Part shown: positions 25,717 to 37,725 of the stretch, in pieces
How the letters are laid out: each line of letters opens with the position of its first letter
How positions within the stretch are numbered: the first letter of the stretch is position 1
Source: Dasypus novemcinctus
Lineage: Eukaryota; Chordata; Mammalia; Cingulata; Dasypodidae
Direction: 5' to 3'
Assembly (NCBI RefSeq): GCF_030445035.2
Contig: NC_080682.1
Span: 31,912,770 to 31,976,769 of the forward strand
Length of the DNA stretch: 64,000 nucleotides
The notes under the pieces: model-generated
What the model was told of the DNA's origin: nothing
Databases searched by the model: none
The model's input: the letters and a program-made list of their open reading frames with translations, nothing else
Program-made: the position numbers and the translations under genes

Positions 25717-26297
25717 TTAAAATATTATATCATTCCTGACCACATAAAAACTAGAGATCAATGAAGTATAAACTACAGTCCCCATAGAATACTCATCCAC
25801 TGAATTTCTCTTGCTACAACATAACTTTTGCATGGCATTTCTCACTTCTGCATTCCTCAGTGTATAGATAAGAGGGTTAAGCAAGGGTGTACCAATGTTA
25901 TAAAACACAGCCACCATTTTGTCAACTGAAAATGTGGTTAGTTGGTGAGTATATAAAAATATACATGGAACAAAATATATAATAACTACAATAAAGTGGG
26001 CTGTGCTGGTGGAGAGAGCTTTTCACCTTCCTTCTGTACTATGGTTTCTCAGAGAATATAAAATAACCATAGAGGAGATAAACAAGATTTTGAAACATAC
26101 CATGCATATGGTCCTGCTATTGGACACAACTAGTAAATTTATGACATAAGTGTCCATGCAGGCAAGTTTCAACAAGGGCTGCAAGTCACAGAAATAGTGA
26201 TCAATAACATTAGGGCCACAAAAGCACAACCTCAAAACTAAGAAGAGCTGTGCTGAAGAATGGGTGCAAGATCCCGCACAAGCTACAATTATCAATG
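25717..26297 (-). pseudogene. olfactory receptor OR2, C-terminal part (gene split by an ERV)
   Basis: C-terminal half of a family 4-like olfactory receptor, paralogous to OR1. It keeps SAQLFLVLRLCFCGPNVIDH, FCDLQPLLKLACMDTYV, and [14 protein letters not shown] in TM7. Breaks are a TGA where OR1 has CGA (after STEGR, about 26023; a CpG-type change) and a 2-base deletion in the following TM6-loop region. The last frame runs on to 25717 because the normal stop is lost. The break at 26297 is the target site of the class II ERV. The N-terminal half resumes at 32557. Note that OR2 has the full G3 at the position where OR1 lost a base. Confidence 0.9.
26292..26297. repeat. ERV1 left target-site duplication
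   Basis: The 6-bp tcaatg before the 5' LTR pairs with ccaatg at 32557-32562 after the 3' LTR, with one mismatch. A 6-bp duplication is usual for betaretrovirus-like class II ERVs. Both copies lie in OR2 sequence. Confidence 0.7.
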
Positions 26298-26689
26298 TGT
26301 TGTGGGAAAACATGATTTGAAGTTGAAACATTTCCATAACATAAACAAAAGGTGTGGGCTTAGGAACACTGGGCCTTGACTAGATGGAATACTGTCTGGT
26401 CGGCCCCAAAAAATGTTTGTGTGAGGAAGGCATTTGAACTTTGTATGACTTGTACCTTATTATCATAAATGTTGCACCTGTCCCTTATTATAGTAAATAA
26501 CAAACAGCTGCTTATTAGTTCCTAAATAAATATGATGTGGAAACAAGGGTTGAGGCTTGATTTCAGAAGCTGTGAGTCCCCTGGTCCCATCTTTATTTCC
26601 TCTCTTGTGTCTTTCTTACCGTCCTTTAATTTCTTCAGCTCTGCATTGCCTTCCCTTCATACAAACCTATTGCTGAGCTGGTCACAGGA
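26298..26689 (+). repeat. 5' LTR of ERV1
   Basis: Starts TGTTGTGGG and is followed at 26692 by a primer-binding site. Contains the polyA signal aataaa in 'tcctaaataaatatgatg' at about 26524. The homologous 3' LTR is at 32156-32556. By eye they differ at roughly 15-20 percent of positions, so the insertion is old. The end has decayed from CA to GA. It is flanked on the left by tcaatg. Confidence 0.85.
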
Positions 26690-26691
26690 AC

Positions 26692-26709
26692 TGGTGCTCA
26701 ACGTGGGGC
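26692..26709 (+). other. ERV1 primer-binding site, tRNA-Lys1,2 type
   Basis: The 18-mer tggtgctcaacgtggggc matches the known Lys1,2 primer site at 16 of 18 positions. It lies 2 nt after the 5' LTR. This places the element with the HERV-K-like class II group, in agreement with its gag and pol. Confidence 0.8.
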
Positions 26710-26840
26710 ATGCAGGGAAGAAGAATTGCTTCAATCAAAATTAAAAGTGTTGTCATGACATACAGCCCCCCAAGTGGTTTAGAAGGCCTTCCAAGTACTA
26801 GGTGAGTAAGGACACTCTCGGGTATTCTAGTGGGGTTACA

Positions 26841-28275
26841 ATGGGAAATGGAGACAGTTCAACAAAATATCATCCATGTATCTGTCTCCTCAAACACCTC
26901 CTCAAGCATGAGGAGTTGAGGCCAGCAAGTCTCATATTTTAGAAATTTTATGGATTATAGAAAAATATTGCTTATGGTTCCCAGCAGTAGGAAGTTTAGA
27001 ATTAGAAGACTTGGAAAGAGTAGGAAAAGTGTGAGAAAAATTACATGGACAAAACGTTCCACTCTGTTACTATTTGGTCCACTTGGATGCTTATTAAATC
27101 TGTTTTGGAACCTTTGCAAACAGAAGATGAGGAAGAGAAAAATTAAAATAGAGAAAGTGAGGAAGTTTCTCCCACTGAATTTTTTGATGATACTAAATTT
27201 AAAGTTATTTTGTCTTCAGTTCCTTCATTAACTGACTTCAGAAAGTCATCTCCTCCCGACTCTGCCACCTCCCCCCCTGCTATGCCTGGAGATGCTCAAA
27301 GTTGTCAGCTTTGCAACAAGGCATTTTACAGGCTAGAAGGGATGGTGACTTGGAGGTACTTCAAATGGTGTTTCTGGTCACCATATGAGAAAGAGTAGCT
27401 CCTGGAGTGGATCCTCAAAGTCCAAATGGAGTTTATAAGTTCCCTCATGAATGCTTCTCATTTAAAATATTGAAAGAGTTAAAAGTAGCAGTGCAACAAT
27501 ATGATCCAAATTCTCCTTTTATCTATGGTACGGTGCAGGGGCTTGCTGAAAGCTCTAGGCTGATCCCAGCTGCCTGGTCTACATTAGCAAGCATCACCCT
27601 AAGGTCTGAAGTGTTTTTACAATTCAAAACCTGGTGGACTGATCATGCAAAGTCTCAGGCTGCTCATAATAAAGCCCATAATATCACCATTTCCTTGGAT
27701 CAATTAGTGGAGGTAGGGAATGGGGTGGGAGCAGATCAGCAATTAAAAATGAATGATCAAGCCATCACACAGGTCTGTCACTGTTGCTTAAGGGCCTGGA
27801 AAAAAATTGAAGCTAAAGGCCAGCCTCCAGTGTAATTTCAAAAATATTACAAGGACCTAACCAGCCTTACCCAGACTTTATCCCTCAGTTGTAAGAGGCT
27901 ATCAAAAAACAGGTCCATAATTTAGAAGCTGCTGATACTATTTTGCAGCTAATGGCTTATGAAAATGCTAATCAGAATCGTCAGAAAGCTATTGGGATTA
28001 TGAAAGATAAAGTGGACTTGACTGGATATATTAAATTGTGCCAGAATGTAGGGATGGAGGGCCACCATGCTACAATGATGGCTCAGGCTATGACAGGAAT
28101 GAAAATCAATAAGAGGGTCTCTGGAAAATGTTTCAATTGTGAAAAAATTAGTCACATGAGAAAAGATTGTTGGAAAAAGCCTGAGGGAAAAACAATGCTG
28201 CCTGGACAAAATATTTCTGCTCAGAAACCATTTGAGCCATGCCATCACTGCCGTAAAGGAAAATTATTGGGTTAG
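26841..28275 (+). pseudogene. gag: ERV1 gag, decayed
   Basis: Betaretrovirus-like Gag with many stops. The frame opens at 26841 with MGNGDSS, giving a glycine for N-myristoylation. A matrix-like piece with GSLELEDLERVGK follows near 26990. The capsid lies in 27407-27835; it includes FSFKILKELKVAVQQYDPNSP and AWSTLASITL, the usual class II capsid layout. Nucleocapsid begins at 27943, with a CX2CX4HX4C knuckle (CFNCEKISHMRKDC) near 28124-28166. A second knuckle is cut after CHHCRKGK by a frameshift. Gag once formed the virion core. It is flanked by the primer site upstream and the dUTPase-protease region downstream. Confidence 0.82.
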
Positions 28276-28299
28276 CCAATGTTAGTCTAATTATCAAAA

Positions 28300-29275
28300 G
28301 AATGGCACTCCTTTGTTGGAAAACTTCCAGTGGGCAGCTCCTAGCCCCATTCCAAAAGGGGGCTTTCCCAGTCCAGCAGAGCAATCCCAGCACTCCCCAA
28401 TACTCCACAGTGCCCTTGATTTATCCCCCGCCATGGGAGAAATCATAGCCATAGATATCCCTATAGCAGAACCTTTTATCTTGCTTCCAGGGCATATCCC
28501 TGTTTGTGTAAAAATGTAAATAAGGGGACCTTTACCAATTGGCATGGTCGGACTTCTCAGGAGGAGCAGTCTCAACTCCCAGGGAGTTAGAGTGCATACA
28601 GGAATAATTGATTGTGACTGTCAAGGAGAAATTAAACTGTCATGTCCACCTCAGTTCAATGGAAAATTGATATTAGAGATCACATAGCAAACTTGTTGTG
28701 GCTCCTTTATGTTCCTGTAGGAGTCCCTTATGTTCCTGAGAAAGTCTGAGTAAAAAAAATGGTTTTGAAAGTACAGAAATAACAGGAATATTCTTAACTG
28801 GAAAAATTTTAGAATTTCATCCTGTTTGTGAAGTAACCATTAAGAACGAATGTTTTAAAAGACTTATTGACTGAAGCTGACATTTCTATCATTGGTTCTA
28901 ACCATTGGCCCTCTGCTTGGCCATTACAAGAAGCATCAATTTCTGTTGTGGGACTTGGCACTCCCAGAGATTTAAAAGAGAGTGCAAATTTTTCATCATC
29001 TGGGACCTGACGGGCAGCATACCACCCTGCAGCCATATGTTGCAGACCTACCTATTAATCTCTGGGAATGTGATCTATTAGAACAATGGCATGCTGAAAT
29101 TTATATTCCCCAGGTTAGCCAATGTAGTAGACAAAGTCAAAAATTAATGAAGAAACAAGGGCATGTTCCAGGGTTAGGATTGGGTAAGCACCACCAGGGA
29201 AATGTTAAACCAATAGATCCCACAGCTAATGGTAATCAAAAAGAATTAGGATGTTCACCTTTTCCATAATAGCCA
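28300..29275 (+). pseudogene. pro: ERV1 dUTPase-protease-G-patch, decayed
   Basis: Reading across frames, 28390-28640 encodes dUTPase motifs: an ALDLSPAMGEIIAID-like start, EPFILLPGHIPVCVK, and the LLRRSSLNSQGVRVHTG segment that forms the conserved uridine-binding loop. The protease region follows. At about 28853 the expected aspartyl-protease active site is degraded: LLTEADISIIG is read in place of the normal Asp-Thr-Gly. A G-patch (KQGHVPGLGLGKHHQG, about 29150-29205) closes the region. dUTPase plus protease plus G-patch is a betaretrovirus hallmark. Several stops and frame changes make it inactive. Confidence 0.75.
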
Positions 29276-29289
29276 CTCTCAGTCTAGCC

Positions 29290-31840
29290 TCCTTGAACCA
29301 CCAAGACCCATTCCTCTTAAACAGACTACAACCTCTCTGGTTTGAGTTGAACAATGGCCATTAACCCAAGAAAAATTGGAGGCACTTCATAAATTAGTTA
29401 AGTAACAGTTAGATAAGGGGCATATTGAAGAATCTTTTAGTGCTTGGAACTCTCTGGTGTTACCTATTAAGAAAAAATCAGGCCAATAGAGGTTTTTAAC
29501 AGACCTCCAAGCAGTAAACGCAGTCATTCAACCTATGGGTGCACTGAAGCCAGGTTTGCCCACACCAGCTATGATCCCTCATAGTTGGTCACTTGTTGTT
29601 ATTGATTTAAAGGATTGTTTCTTTATGATACCTTTGGCTCCCCAAGACTGTGAGAAATTTACATTCTCAGTGCTTTCTTTCGATACCGAAGAACATATGA
29701 AATGTTTTCAGTGGAAATATCTTCCTCAAGGAATGCTTAATAGCCCCACCATATGTCAAAATTTTGAAGCTAAGGCCTTAAATCCAGTCAGAATGACTTT
29801 TTCTTCTTGTTATATTATACACTACATGAATGAAATATTGTGTGTGGCTCCCTCTTTCCAGACTCTAGTTTTAGCACATCAGGTCTTAGAAAAGAGCTTA
29901 ATTGCAGCAGGGTTAAAACTTGCCACTGAGAAAATTCAAAATGTTACTCCTGTGTCTTACCTTGTTGATAAAATTACAATTAGGCCTCAGAAGGTTCAGA
30001 TTCATAGGGAACCTATTAAAACTATGAAAGATCTGCAGAAATTATTAGGAGATATAAATTGGCTGAGGCCCAAAGTGGGTATTTCCACATATGAACTGTC
30101 TAATCTTTTTTCCTTGTAATGAGGAGATCCTCAATTAAACAGCCCCCAGGTTCTAATGAGAGAAGCAGAACAGGAATTGAAGCTAATAGAGAAAAATTTC
30201 AAAGTGCCCATGTTGAGTGCATTAATCCAGAACAGCCACTGCTATTGATTATTTTATCTTCTTTACACTCTCCCACGGGAATCCTTATGCAACAAGATCA
30301 TATTGTAGAATGGATGTTTTTACCTAATTGCATTGTTAAAACTTTATCTCCTTATGTGGATTTTATGGCCCAAATTATACTTAAAGGCTGTGAACACACT
30401 CATGCCTTCACAGGCAGGACCCTTTTCATATCATTCTTCCACTTTTGTGCAAGGAAGTTTAGGTTTGCCTACAAAACCACTTACAATGGCAAATAGCCTT
30501 TGCTGATTATATTGGACAGATAAATAATCATCACCCTAAAAATCATATATTACAATTCATTAAAAGCACTCAATGGATTGTACCTAATATAACTAAGTTT
30601 CAACCAATACTTGACACCCCTACAATCTTTACTGATGAATATGGAAATGGTGCAACTGGGTATACTGGGTATAAAACTAAGAAAATTCCTTCTCCTGGAT
30701 TTTCAGCTCAGCAAGCTAAATTAATAGCAGTACTTGCAGCTTTGCAAGACATAGCAGAGTACATAAACCTCCTTTCAGACTTGGCATATGTTGTCCAGGT
30801 TACTCAATTGATTGAAACAGCTCTTATCAAACCTAATGTAAATTAGTTTCTTTATTATCTGAATAAATTCTTTATTATCTGAAGTTTTCACAAACTTCAA
30901 CAGATAATTAGAAATACAAAAAGTCCATTTTTTATCACTCACATTTGATATCATTCAAATTTACCTGGGCCATTAGTTCAAAGCAATAAGCCACTGATAA
31001 ATTAGTCACTTCTGTTTTACAAGAAGCTATTCATTTTCATATCTAAACCATAAAAATGCAGCCAGTCTCAAAGCTTATTTTCCTTTAACATGGACACATG
31101 GTAGGGACATTGTTCAGACTTATCCAACATGTCATATTCTTAATAACCAAACCAACTGGAACCTGGAGTAAATCCCTGTGATTTAACTGCTATCTCACTG
31201 TGACAAAAGGATGTAACTCATATTTTCTCCTTTGGAAAATTATGTTATGTTCATGTCTCTGTAGATAACTGTTGAGGATTCATTGGGCTATAGTTCAGAT
31301 GGGAGAAACTGCTCAACTTGTAAGACAGCATTTAATAGCTTGCTTTGATAAAATGGGACTTACCCAGTCTCTAAAAATGGATAATGCTCCTTCTTATACC
31401 AGTGTTTCCCTTAAAAGATTTCTAGATACTTGGAGTTATTTCACATATTACAGGACTTCTGTATAACCTCCAAGGGCAAGCTATTGTGGAGCAAACAAAT
31501 CAAACCCTTAAACTAATGTTACAAAAACAAAAAGGGGAAAACAAGGAAACAGCACAGGTACAGTTAAATAAAGCACTATTCACTCTTAATTTTCTTAACT
31601 GTGGAACCACCCTGGAAGGGACAGCAGCTGAAAGGCATTTCCAAAATAATTAAAAAACTCAAACCCAAACTCTGCTTGAAAAACCTTTAATTTGGTGGAA
31701 TGATCCACTAACAGAGAAGCTGTTAACTTGGGGACAAGGATATGCTTGTGTTTCCCCAGGAGATGGAGAACATCCTGTGTGGGTGCCAGCTCATTGAATA
31801 AAACCATATCATGAATACCAAAAGATGACAAAAGTTCCTG
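29290..31840 (+). pseudogene. pol: ERV1 pol (RT, RNase H, integrase), decayed
   Basis: RT lies at about 29335-30118. The open part (29535-30119) has the first catalytic aspartate in VVIDLKDCFFMIPL, then QWKYLPQGMLNSPTICQ. YMNE stands where catalytic YMDD is expected, so RT is dead. LLGDINWLRP is the class II signature of the connection region. RNase H is recognisable near 30540-30850 with TIFTDEYGNG. Integrase pieces follow: MDNAPSYTS near 31378 with the second Asp, and [13 protein letters not shown] near 31473 with the Glu. A C-terminal piece near 31680-31800 has PLIWWNDPLT and HPVWVPAH. Stops occur throughout. The integrase core first Asp was not found. Confidence 0.82.
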
Positions 31841-32155
31841 TGGAACCCAGAACCTTGGTCATGCAGATGGAGAGATTGACACTGGAAACTACATGACTGG
31901 GTCCCACCCCAAAGACCAGAGAAGCTTCACCCCCCACATGAGGGCAAAATAAACACTGAGTCAAGAAACCAAGTAGCAGTTGGAAAAGGAGAAATTGCCA
32001 GTTACTGCTCCTAATTTGCTTGTAGCTATCCTTGTCATAGTACCAGCAACCTCCTCAGGAGCATACAACAAACCCTCCGGAGTATGAAGTAGCAAGAAAT
32101 TGCCATCACTGCTTTGCAAAAACAAAAAGGGGGAATTATGTTTCCCACAACTATT
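31841..32155 (+). other. ERV1 region between pol and 3' LTR; no env
   Basis: Only about 300 bp separate the pol end from the 3' LTR, and no envelope motif is present. Either env was deleted or the lineage lacked it. A polypurine tract lies at about 32117-32135 (caaaaacaaaaaggggga). Between it and the LTR are about 20 nt containing gtttcccacaac, complementary to the LTR start. Confidence 0.7.
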
Positions 32156-32556
32156 TGTTGTGGGGAAACAGTAAGGAACATGGTTTGAAGTTGAAATGTT
32201 TCCATAACGCAGATGAAAATGCGGGCTTAGGAACACTGGGCCTTGACTAGATAGAACACCGTCTGGTCAAGCATAAAAAAAAAATTGCATGAGGAGGAAT
32301 TTGAACTTTGCATGACCTGTGCCTTATTATCGTAAATGCTGCACTTGTCCCTTATTATAGTAAATCAAAAATAGCTGCTTGTTAGTTCCCAAATAAATAC
32401 AATGTGGAAACTAGAGTTGAGGCTCTCAGTTTCAGAAGCTGTGAGTCCCCTGGTCCCATCTTTATTTCCTCTCTTGTGTATTTCTTTCTGCCCTTTTATT
32501 TCTTCAGCTCTGCATCACCTTCCCTCAGCAAACCTGTTGCTGAGCTGGTCTCAGCA
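32156..32556 (+). repeat. 3' LTR of ERV1
   Basis: Starts TGTTGTGGGG and ends in tcagca. Shares most sequence with the 5' LTR, including 'gggcttaggaacactggg', 'cccttattatagtaaat' and a polyA signal in 'cccaaataaatac' near 32390. Followed at 32557 by ccaatg, the second copy of the target site, and then OR2 sequence. Confidence 0.85.
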
Positions 32557-32970
32557 CCAATGCAGTGCAGACGTGCTGGCTCATGATCACAGGGGTTTAC
32601 AAATGTCCATATAATGATTAAAGGCCATGAGGATGAGCACAAAGATCTCCACGCACCGAAAGAAATGCACTGCAAAGACCTGAGTCATGTACACATTGTA
32701 GGAAATGGTCTTTTTCTGAGGAAGGGAATCCACAATTCTAGGGGCTGTGGTTGTAGAGAAACAGGAATCAGCAAAGGACAGCTAGAAGATAAAGAAGTAC
32801 ATGAGACCCCCAAGTGTCTGGCTTGCCTTAATAGTCACCACAATGAGAAAGTTCCCCAACAGATTTGCAAGGTTAAGAATCAAGAAGATCCCAAATATTG
32901 CCTTCTGCTTTCCAGCATCCTGTGTGAAACCCAACAGAATGAATCCAGCCACACTCTTATTCATCTGCAT
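32557..32970 (-). pseudogene. olfactory receptor OR2, N-terminal part
   Basis: N-terminal half of the OR interrupted by ERV1. The ATG at 32970 (or the inner one at 32964, matching OR1) opens MNKSVAGFILLGFTQDAGKQ, then GNFLIVVTIKASQ (TM1) and MYFFIF. There TAG replaces the tyrosine codon of OR1 (about 32779). Beyond it the TM3 region reads with NHYMDIC in place of DRYMAIC, so the G-protein coupling motif is also lost. A small deletion lies next to the ERV junction. OR2 was thus disabled by several independent lesions as well as by the ERV. Confidence 0.88.
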
Positions 32971-34276
32971 ATCAATAGCTGTAGGTAGAATGCAGTTGAA
33001 AAAAAAGTTTACCCTTGCAAAGAAAAGAAAAAGTTTCCAATCTTGTTGAGATCAATGGCCTCAACATTGAATTCCTTGGTTCTGATCTATAATCTGTTTC
33101 TTCTAAATATTATAGGTGTTTATCAGAATCCTCCAGAATTTGTGTAATTCTGAAGATGCTCAGATCTCTCACAGATTTATTTATTGTATCAGAACCCCAC
33201 TGAGTTGGACCAAAGCATTTGTATTTTATAACAGAGAAAGATTCTTACAAATTTTGATTCCTACCACAATTGAGAAATGCAGAGCCTCTTCTTTAGCCTT
33301 GGCAAATGATTTAGATTAGAAACTTGACTTTCTATTTAAAAAGAAAAAAAAAAAACCCTGAGTTTAAATAACTACCATACACTATTCTGGCTTTTTGTAT
33401 GAATTTTCTGAAAAATGCTTTTATATCCATACACATACACCTATTTCTTTGTGTGTTTGGAATTTGATAAATTCTATTCCAGTATCAATAAACATTAATA
33501 TTTTTAAAGAATCCTTCTTGAAAAATATATATACAAATAATTTCACTCATTTTTCTGTTTATTTTACCTGGCAACTTAAGAATCTTTGGTGTCATATGCT
33601 ATTGAAAATCTATTTTGACTTTTACCTATGCCTGAAGATGTAAGCTTTGTTGATAGCCCTGTCAAAACAAATGTTTGGATAACACATTGAGTTTTTATAG
33701 TGGAGTGAAAGTATTATTGACCTTAGTCTTGATTTTATTCCATTACAAAGCTAAACATAGAATATTGAGCTTCTGTACTTATGGAATAAAACTGGTACAT
33801 AATGATTAATATTACTATAACCCAAATAATATTTTACTCATATATATATATGCTGAATTTATGAATATATGCTGATTTCACAGATTTCTTCCAAAAGCAT
33901 TTGAATATTGTACAATCCCGAAGTACAATTTTATGATTTTTCCATTTTATGTTTTTGTTCATCTACCCATACAATTTATGTAATTGAAATTTAATCAGAT
34001 AATATTATTTAGAAATGGATTTTCACTTAAAATTATTATAAGTAGCTTTTTTATGTTGTTATTCTTTTCATATGTTATGGACAACTTAAAGGTGTGCTAA
34101 CTCATATATTTTATAAGAACATTTATTTAACCATTTTTTTCTTGAGGTATTTATGTTGTCTCTAATTTCTACTTTCATTAATAATCCTACAAGCATGTAG
34201 AAGAATAATTTTCCAAGTGCAATTGTCACATTTGCTGGAATTTTCATTGAAATATATTAAAATTATTATTCAGTGT
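32971..34276. other. duplication copy B: upstream flank of OR2
   Basis: Diverged paralogue of about 10.41-11.7 kb. The splice-acceptor region seen before OR1 is here changed to 'gaaaaaaaagtttacccttgc'-like sequence. No coding gene; short open frames are not shared with copy A. Copy B is broken at 34277 by the L1 composite and resumes at 44265. Confidence 0.65.
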
Positions 34277-34706
34277 TGTGTACCTTTTATTTTTATTTTT
34301 TGATAGAAAATATCATAAAACATAATTTTTATGTTTTGCCTTTCATCACTATAATAGGCATTGCCCTGAATGCCTATTATTCAGGTTGCCCTGAATATAC
34401 AATGGCAAGGAATTTCTTTCATTTCTTCCCCATTGTCTACATCCATTTTTATTAATTTTAAATTTCCACTTTGAACAAGTTTTAAATCACAATAAAATCA
34501 TTTATACAATACACGGTATTCCCCTGTATACAACAGTGAACCATTTTCCCCCTTCCACAGCTACAATCTTTGTACATGTTCATGTTATATTTGCTGAAGA
34601 TATGTACAGCTATTGAAACATAGCTACCAAACATGGTTCCATTTTGGTATACATTATGGTTTATATTTTAGACTGGAGAATTTTATAAAATTTTAGTTAC
34701 CTTATT

Positions 34707-36870
34707 TTTTTTTCTTTTCACTCTTTTTTTTAAATGTTACATTAAAAAAATATGATGTCCCCATATACTCCCCACCCCCCCTCACCCCACTTCTCCCACA
34801 TCAACAACCTCCTTCATCATCATGGGACATCCACTGTATTTGGTGAATATATTTTGGAGCACTGCTGCACCACACGGACAATGGTTTACACTGTAGTTTA
34901 CATTTCTCCCCCAGTCCACCCAGTGGGCCCTGGCAGGACATACAATGTCTAGCATCTATCCCTGCAATACCACCCAGGACAAATCCAAGTCCTGAAAATG
35001 CCACCACATCATATCTCTTCTTCCCACTCTCAGCCCTAAGCAACTACTGTGGCCACTTTCTCCACATCAATGGTACAATATCTTCCATTACTAATCACAA
35101 TAGTTTCATAGTAGAATATCAGTAAGTCCACTCTAATCTATACTCTATTCCTCTATCCTGTGGACCTTGTGATGGTTATGCCCACTCTACCTCTATATTG
35201 AGAGAAGGCTTAGATTCCACATGGATAACGGATGCAATTCTCCTGCTTGCAGTTGTAGGCACTCTTGGCTCTCTGGTGTGGTGGTTGAAATTCTTCACCT
35301 CCCTGTTAGCTGGCCAGGGTAAGTCAAATAAACAAGATGATAGGAATTGCAAGTCTGCTGAGGCTCAGGGCCTGCCTGTCATATGAACAGTCCAGAGATT
35401 GAGGTCTCCTGAGTATAAACCAACCCTAGCACCAACCGCAGGTCTGGTAAAAGTAACAGAAGAAGCATGTAAAGAAAGGTCACATCTGAGTCCAACTCCA
35501 TCACACTCAGGAACACAAACTCCAAAATAGGGCCAACTGACATGACACTGAACTCCAGAGCCATCTGCCATGACCATAGAACCTATGAGTCTCTATTCCT
35601 CAGGAGAACTGGTACCTTGGCTTGTATCTACTTTGGCTGTCTCTGGGAATCTGCTGAGACATGTGTAAGTGTGGCCCATCTGATGACCTCCCAACTCTTT
35701 TTTGAGACTAATAGCCATGTCAACTCATTTGTCCTTTCCATTTCCCCTTTTATTCAAGGTCAAAAGCAGTTTTTAATACCTGATATTACATGTAGGCTGA
35801 GATATTCTGCTGGTCTGAGTTGACTCTTTTATTCAAGGTCTTTTGCTAGTTACATAATCAGCTGGTGTTTGGCAGTAATCCCTCAGTGCCAGGGAGGCTC
35901 ATCCCTGGTAGTCACGACCCATACTTGGGGGAAGGTAATGCATTTACATTTACTCTTAGAGAGTGGGCACATCTGAGCAATATGGAGTCTCTCAGGAGGT
36001 AACTCTTAGGCACTCTGCAGTTCTAGTCCTAGTTCATATTTCAGGCACACAGGGTCAGAAGTGTAGTCATCAGTATCAAGGGCTCATTGTTGGACCATCC
36101 TTCTTTATTGGTCTTTGCCATTGTACTTGGGGGATTTTTGCTGTTTCATTGGGGACTGTGCTAGAGCTCCCCTGGCTAGGAACTCAGCACTCCCTCTGTT
36201 GTCATTTTTAAGTGTAACCACTATGAAAATATTCAAACATTTTTGTGTGCCCTGTATACATACTCTTGAGAACTCCCTCCCAACCATGTGCCCCCTATCA
36301 TTAACACCCCACACCAGTGTTTCTCCCCTGCCATATTTGAAACTCTCTGTGGTCTATGATATTTGCCAGGTTTCATTAAAATTAAAATGGAATGTAGTGG
36401 TGGGTTTAAGGGTTAGATATGGAATACATATTGATTTAGAAAAATTAAGTAAAGTAAAAGTAAATTGGGATATCAAAAAATGAAAAATGAAAAAACTTTG
36501 TTTTTGAGGTTTTATCTTCATCACTGCAATAAATGTTGCCATGTATGTACAGTGGCAAGGCAATTTCTTCCATTTTTTCCTCAGTGTCTGTATCCTTTCT
36601 TTTTCTTTTTTTCTAATTATTAAGTTTGTCTTCACAAAAGTTTTAGATCACAGTAATTCACATATACAATATATGGTACTCCCACATATCCAACATCAAA
36701 CACTTTGTCCCTTTCCCAGCAATGATCTTTTTACATGTTCATAGTTCTATTTGCCACCGCTGATGTACAGATATTGAAACAATAGCATTCAAATATGGTT
36801 CCCCTTGGGTTTACATTATGGTTTATATTTTAGATTTTACAGTTTTCTAAATTTTTAGTTTTCCTATGTT
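34707..36870 (-). mobile_element. nested L1 3'-end fragment (inferred)
   Basis: Begins with a T-rich run and then 'aaatgttacattaaaaaaatatgatgtccccatata', the same L1 3' terminus that ends the elements at 58.4, 61.8 and 63.1 kb. Its inner boundary is uncertain, since the part after about 36480 repeats sequence of 34.30-34.70 kb. The simplest reading is a 5'-truncated L1 that landed in the 3' region of the larger one. Confidence 0.5.
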
Positions 36871-37725
36871 TTACATTATGGTTTACATTTTAGCCTATAG
36901 AATTTTATACATTTTTTGGTGTAATTTAACATGTCCTATATCCATCTTTGCATGATCTTGTGGAGCACTTCCATAGCCCCATATTTACACTGATTCCATC
37001 TTTTCAATACCTCTTTCCCCCTCCCCTCAGTGCCCACAGTGACAATCTTCACTACTTGAAGGACCTGAGATACTTGCAACAATGTTGATGGTTTGACATG
37101 CTCGACTGCTCTAACCCATTGGGGACCACAAACTCTCTTAAGAGATACAATTCCCTCTGTTTGAGAACATCAGTCCTCCCCACGATGTGGGTGTACCTTC
37201 ATTCTCATTATTTGGGTCTCCACCCAATGACATAACCCACTATGACAAAATGAACAGTCACATATTCCCTAGAAGCCTGCCCTGTGTCAGATGTCCCTCC
37301 CTTAAGCATCTTAAACAGGTAACCTTCCTTATTATATTTTCTTAAAAGTATTCTCAACATTACAGTTTCACACACATACCTGACAATCTCCTATGTTCAA
37401 ATGTTCCCCCACCCTTCCCCCCAATTTCTTGGGCCATCTGACCTATCCTCCCATCCCTAGCCTCCTCAAGCCTACAAAACCCCATCCAAAGGTATCCCTA
37501 TGCCCCCATTTTATCCCTTCCCTATGTAAATACTTACCTCCTGCTTATCATAGATTTCACCCATTTACGTGTCAGCTTGTCACCTTCCTCTACCCTCCAA
37601 ATTCCTTTAAGCCTATTGTCTGGTCTCTAGCTCTCTGAGACAGCTTGGTTTACTTATTTCATATCAGAGAGGTCATGTAGTGTTTGTCCTTCAATGCCTG
37701 GGTTGCTTCACTCAACATAAGGTTC

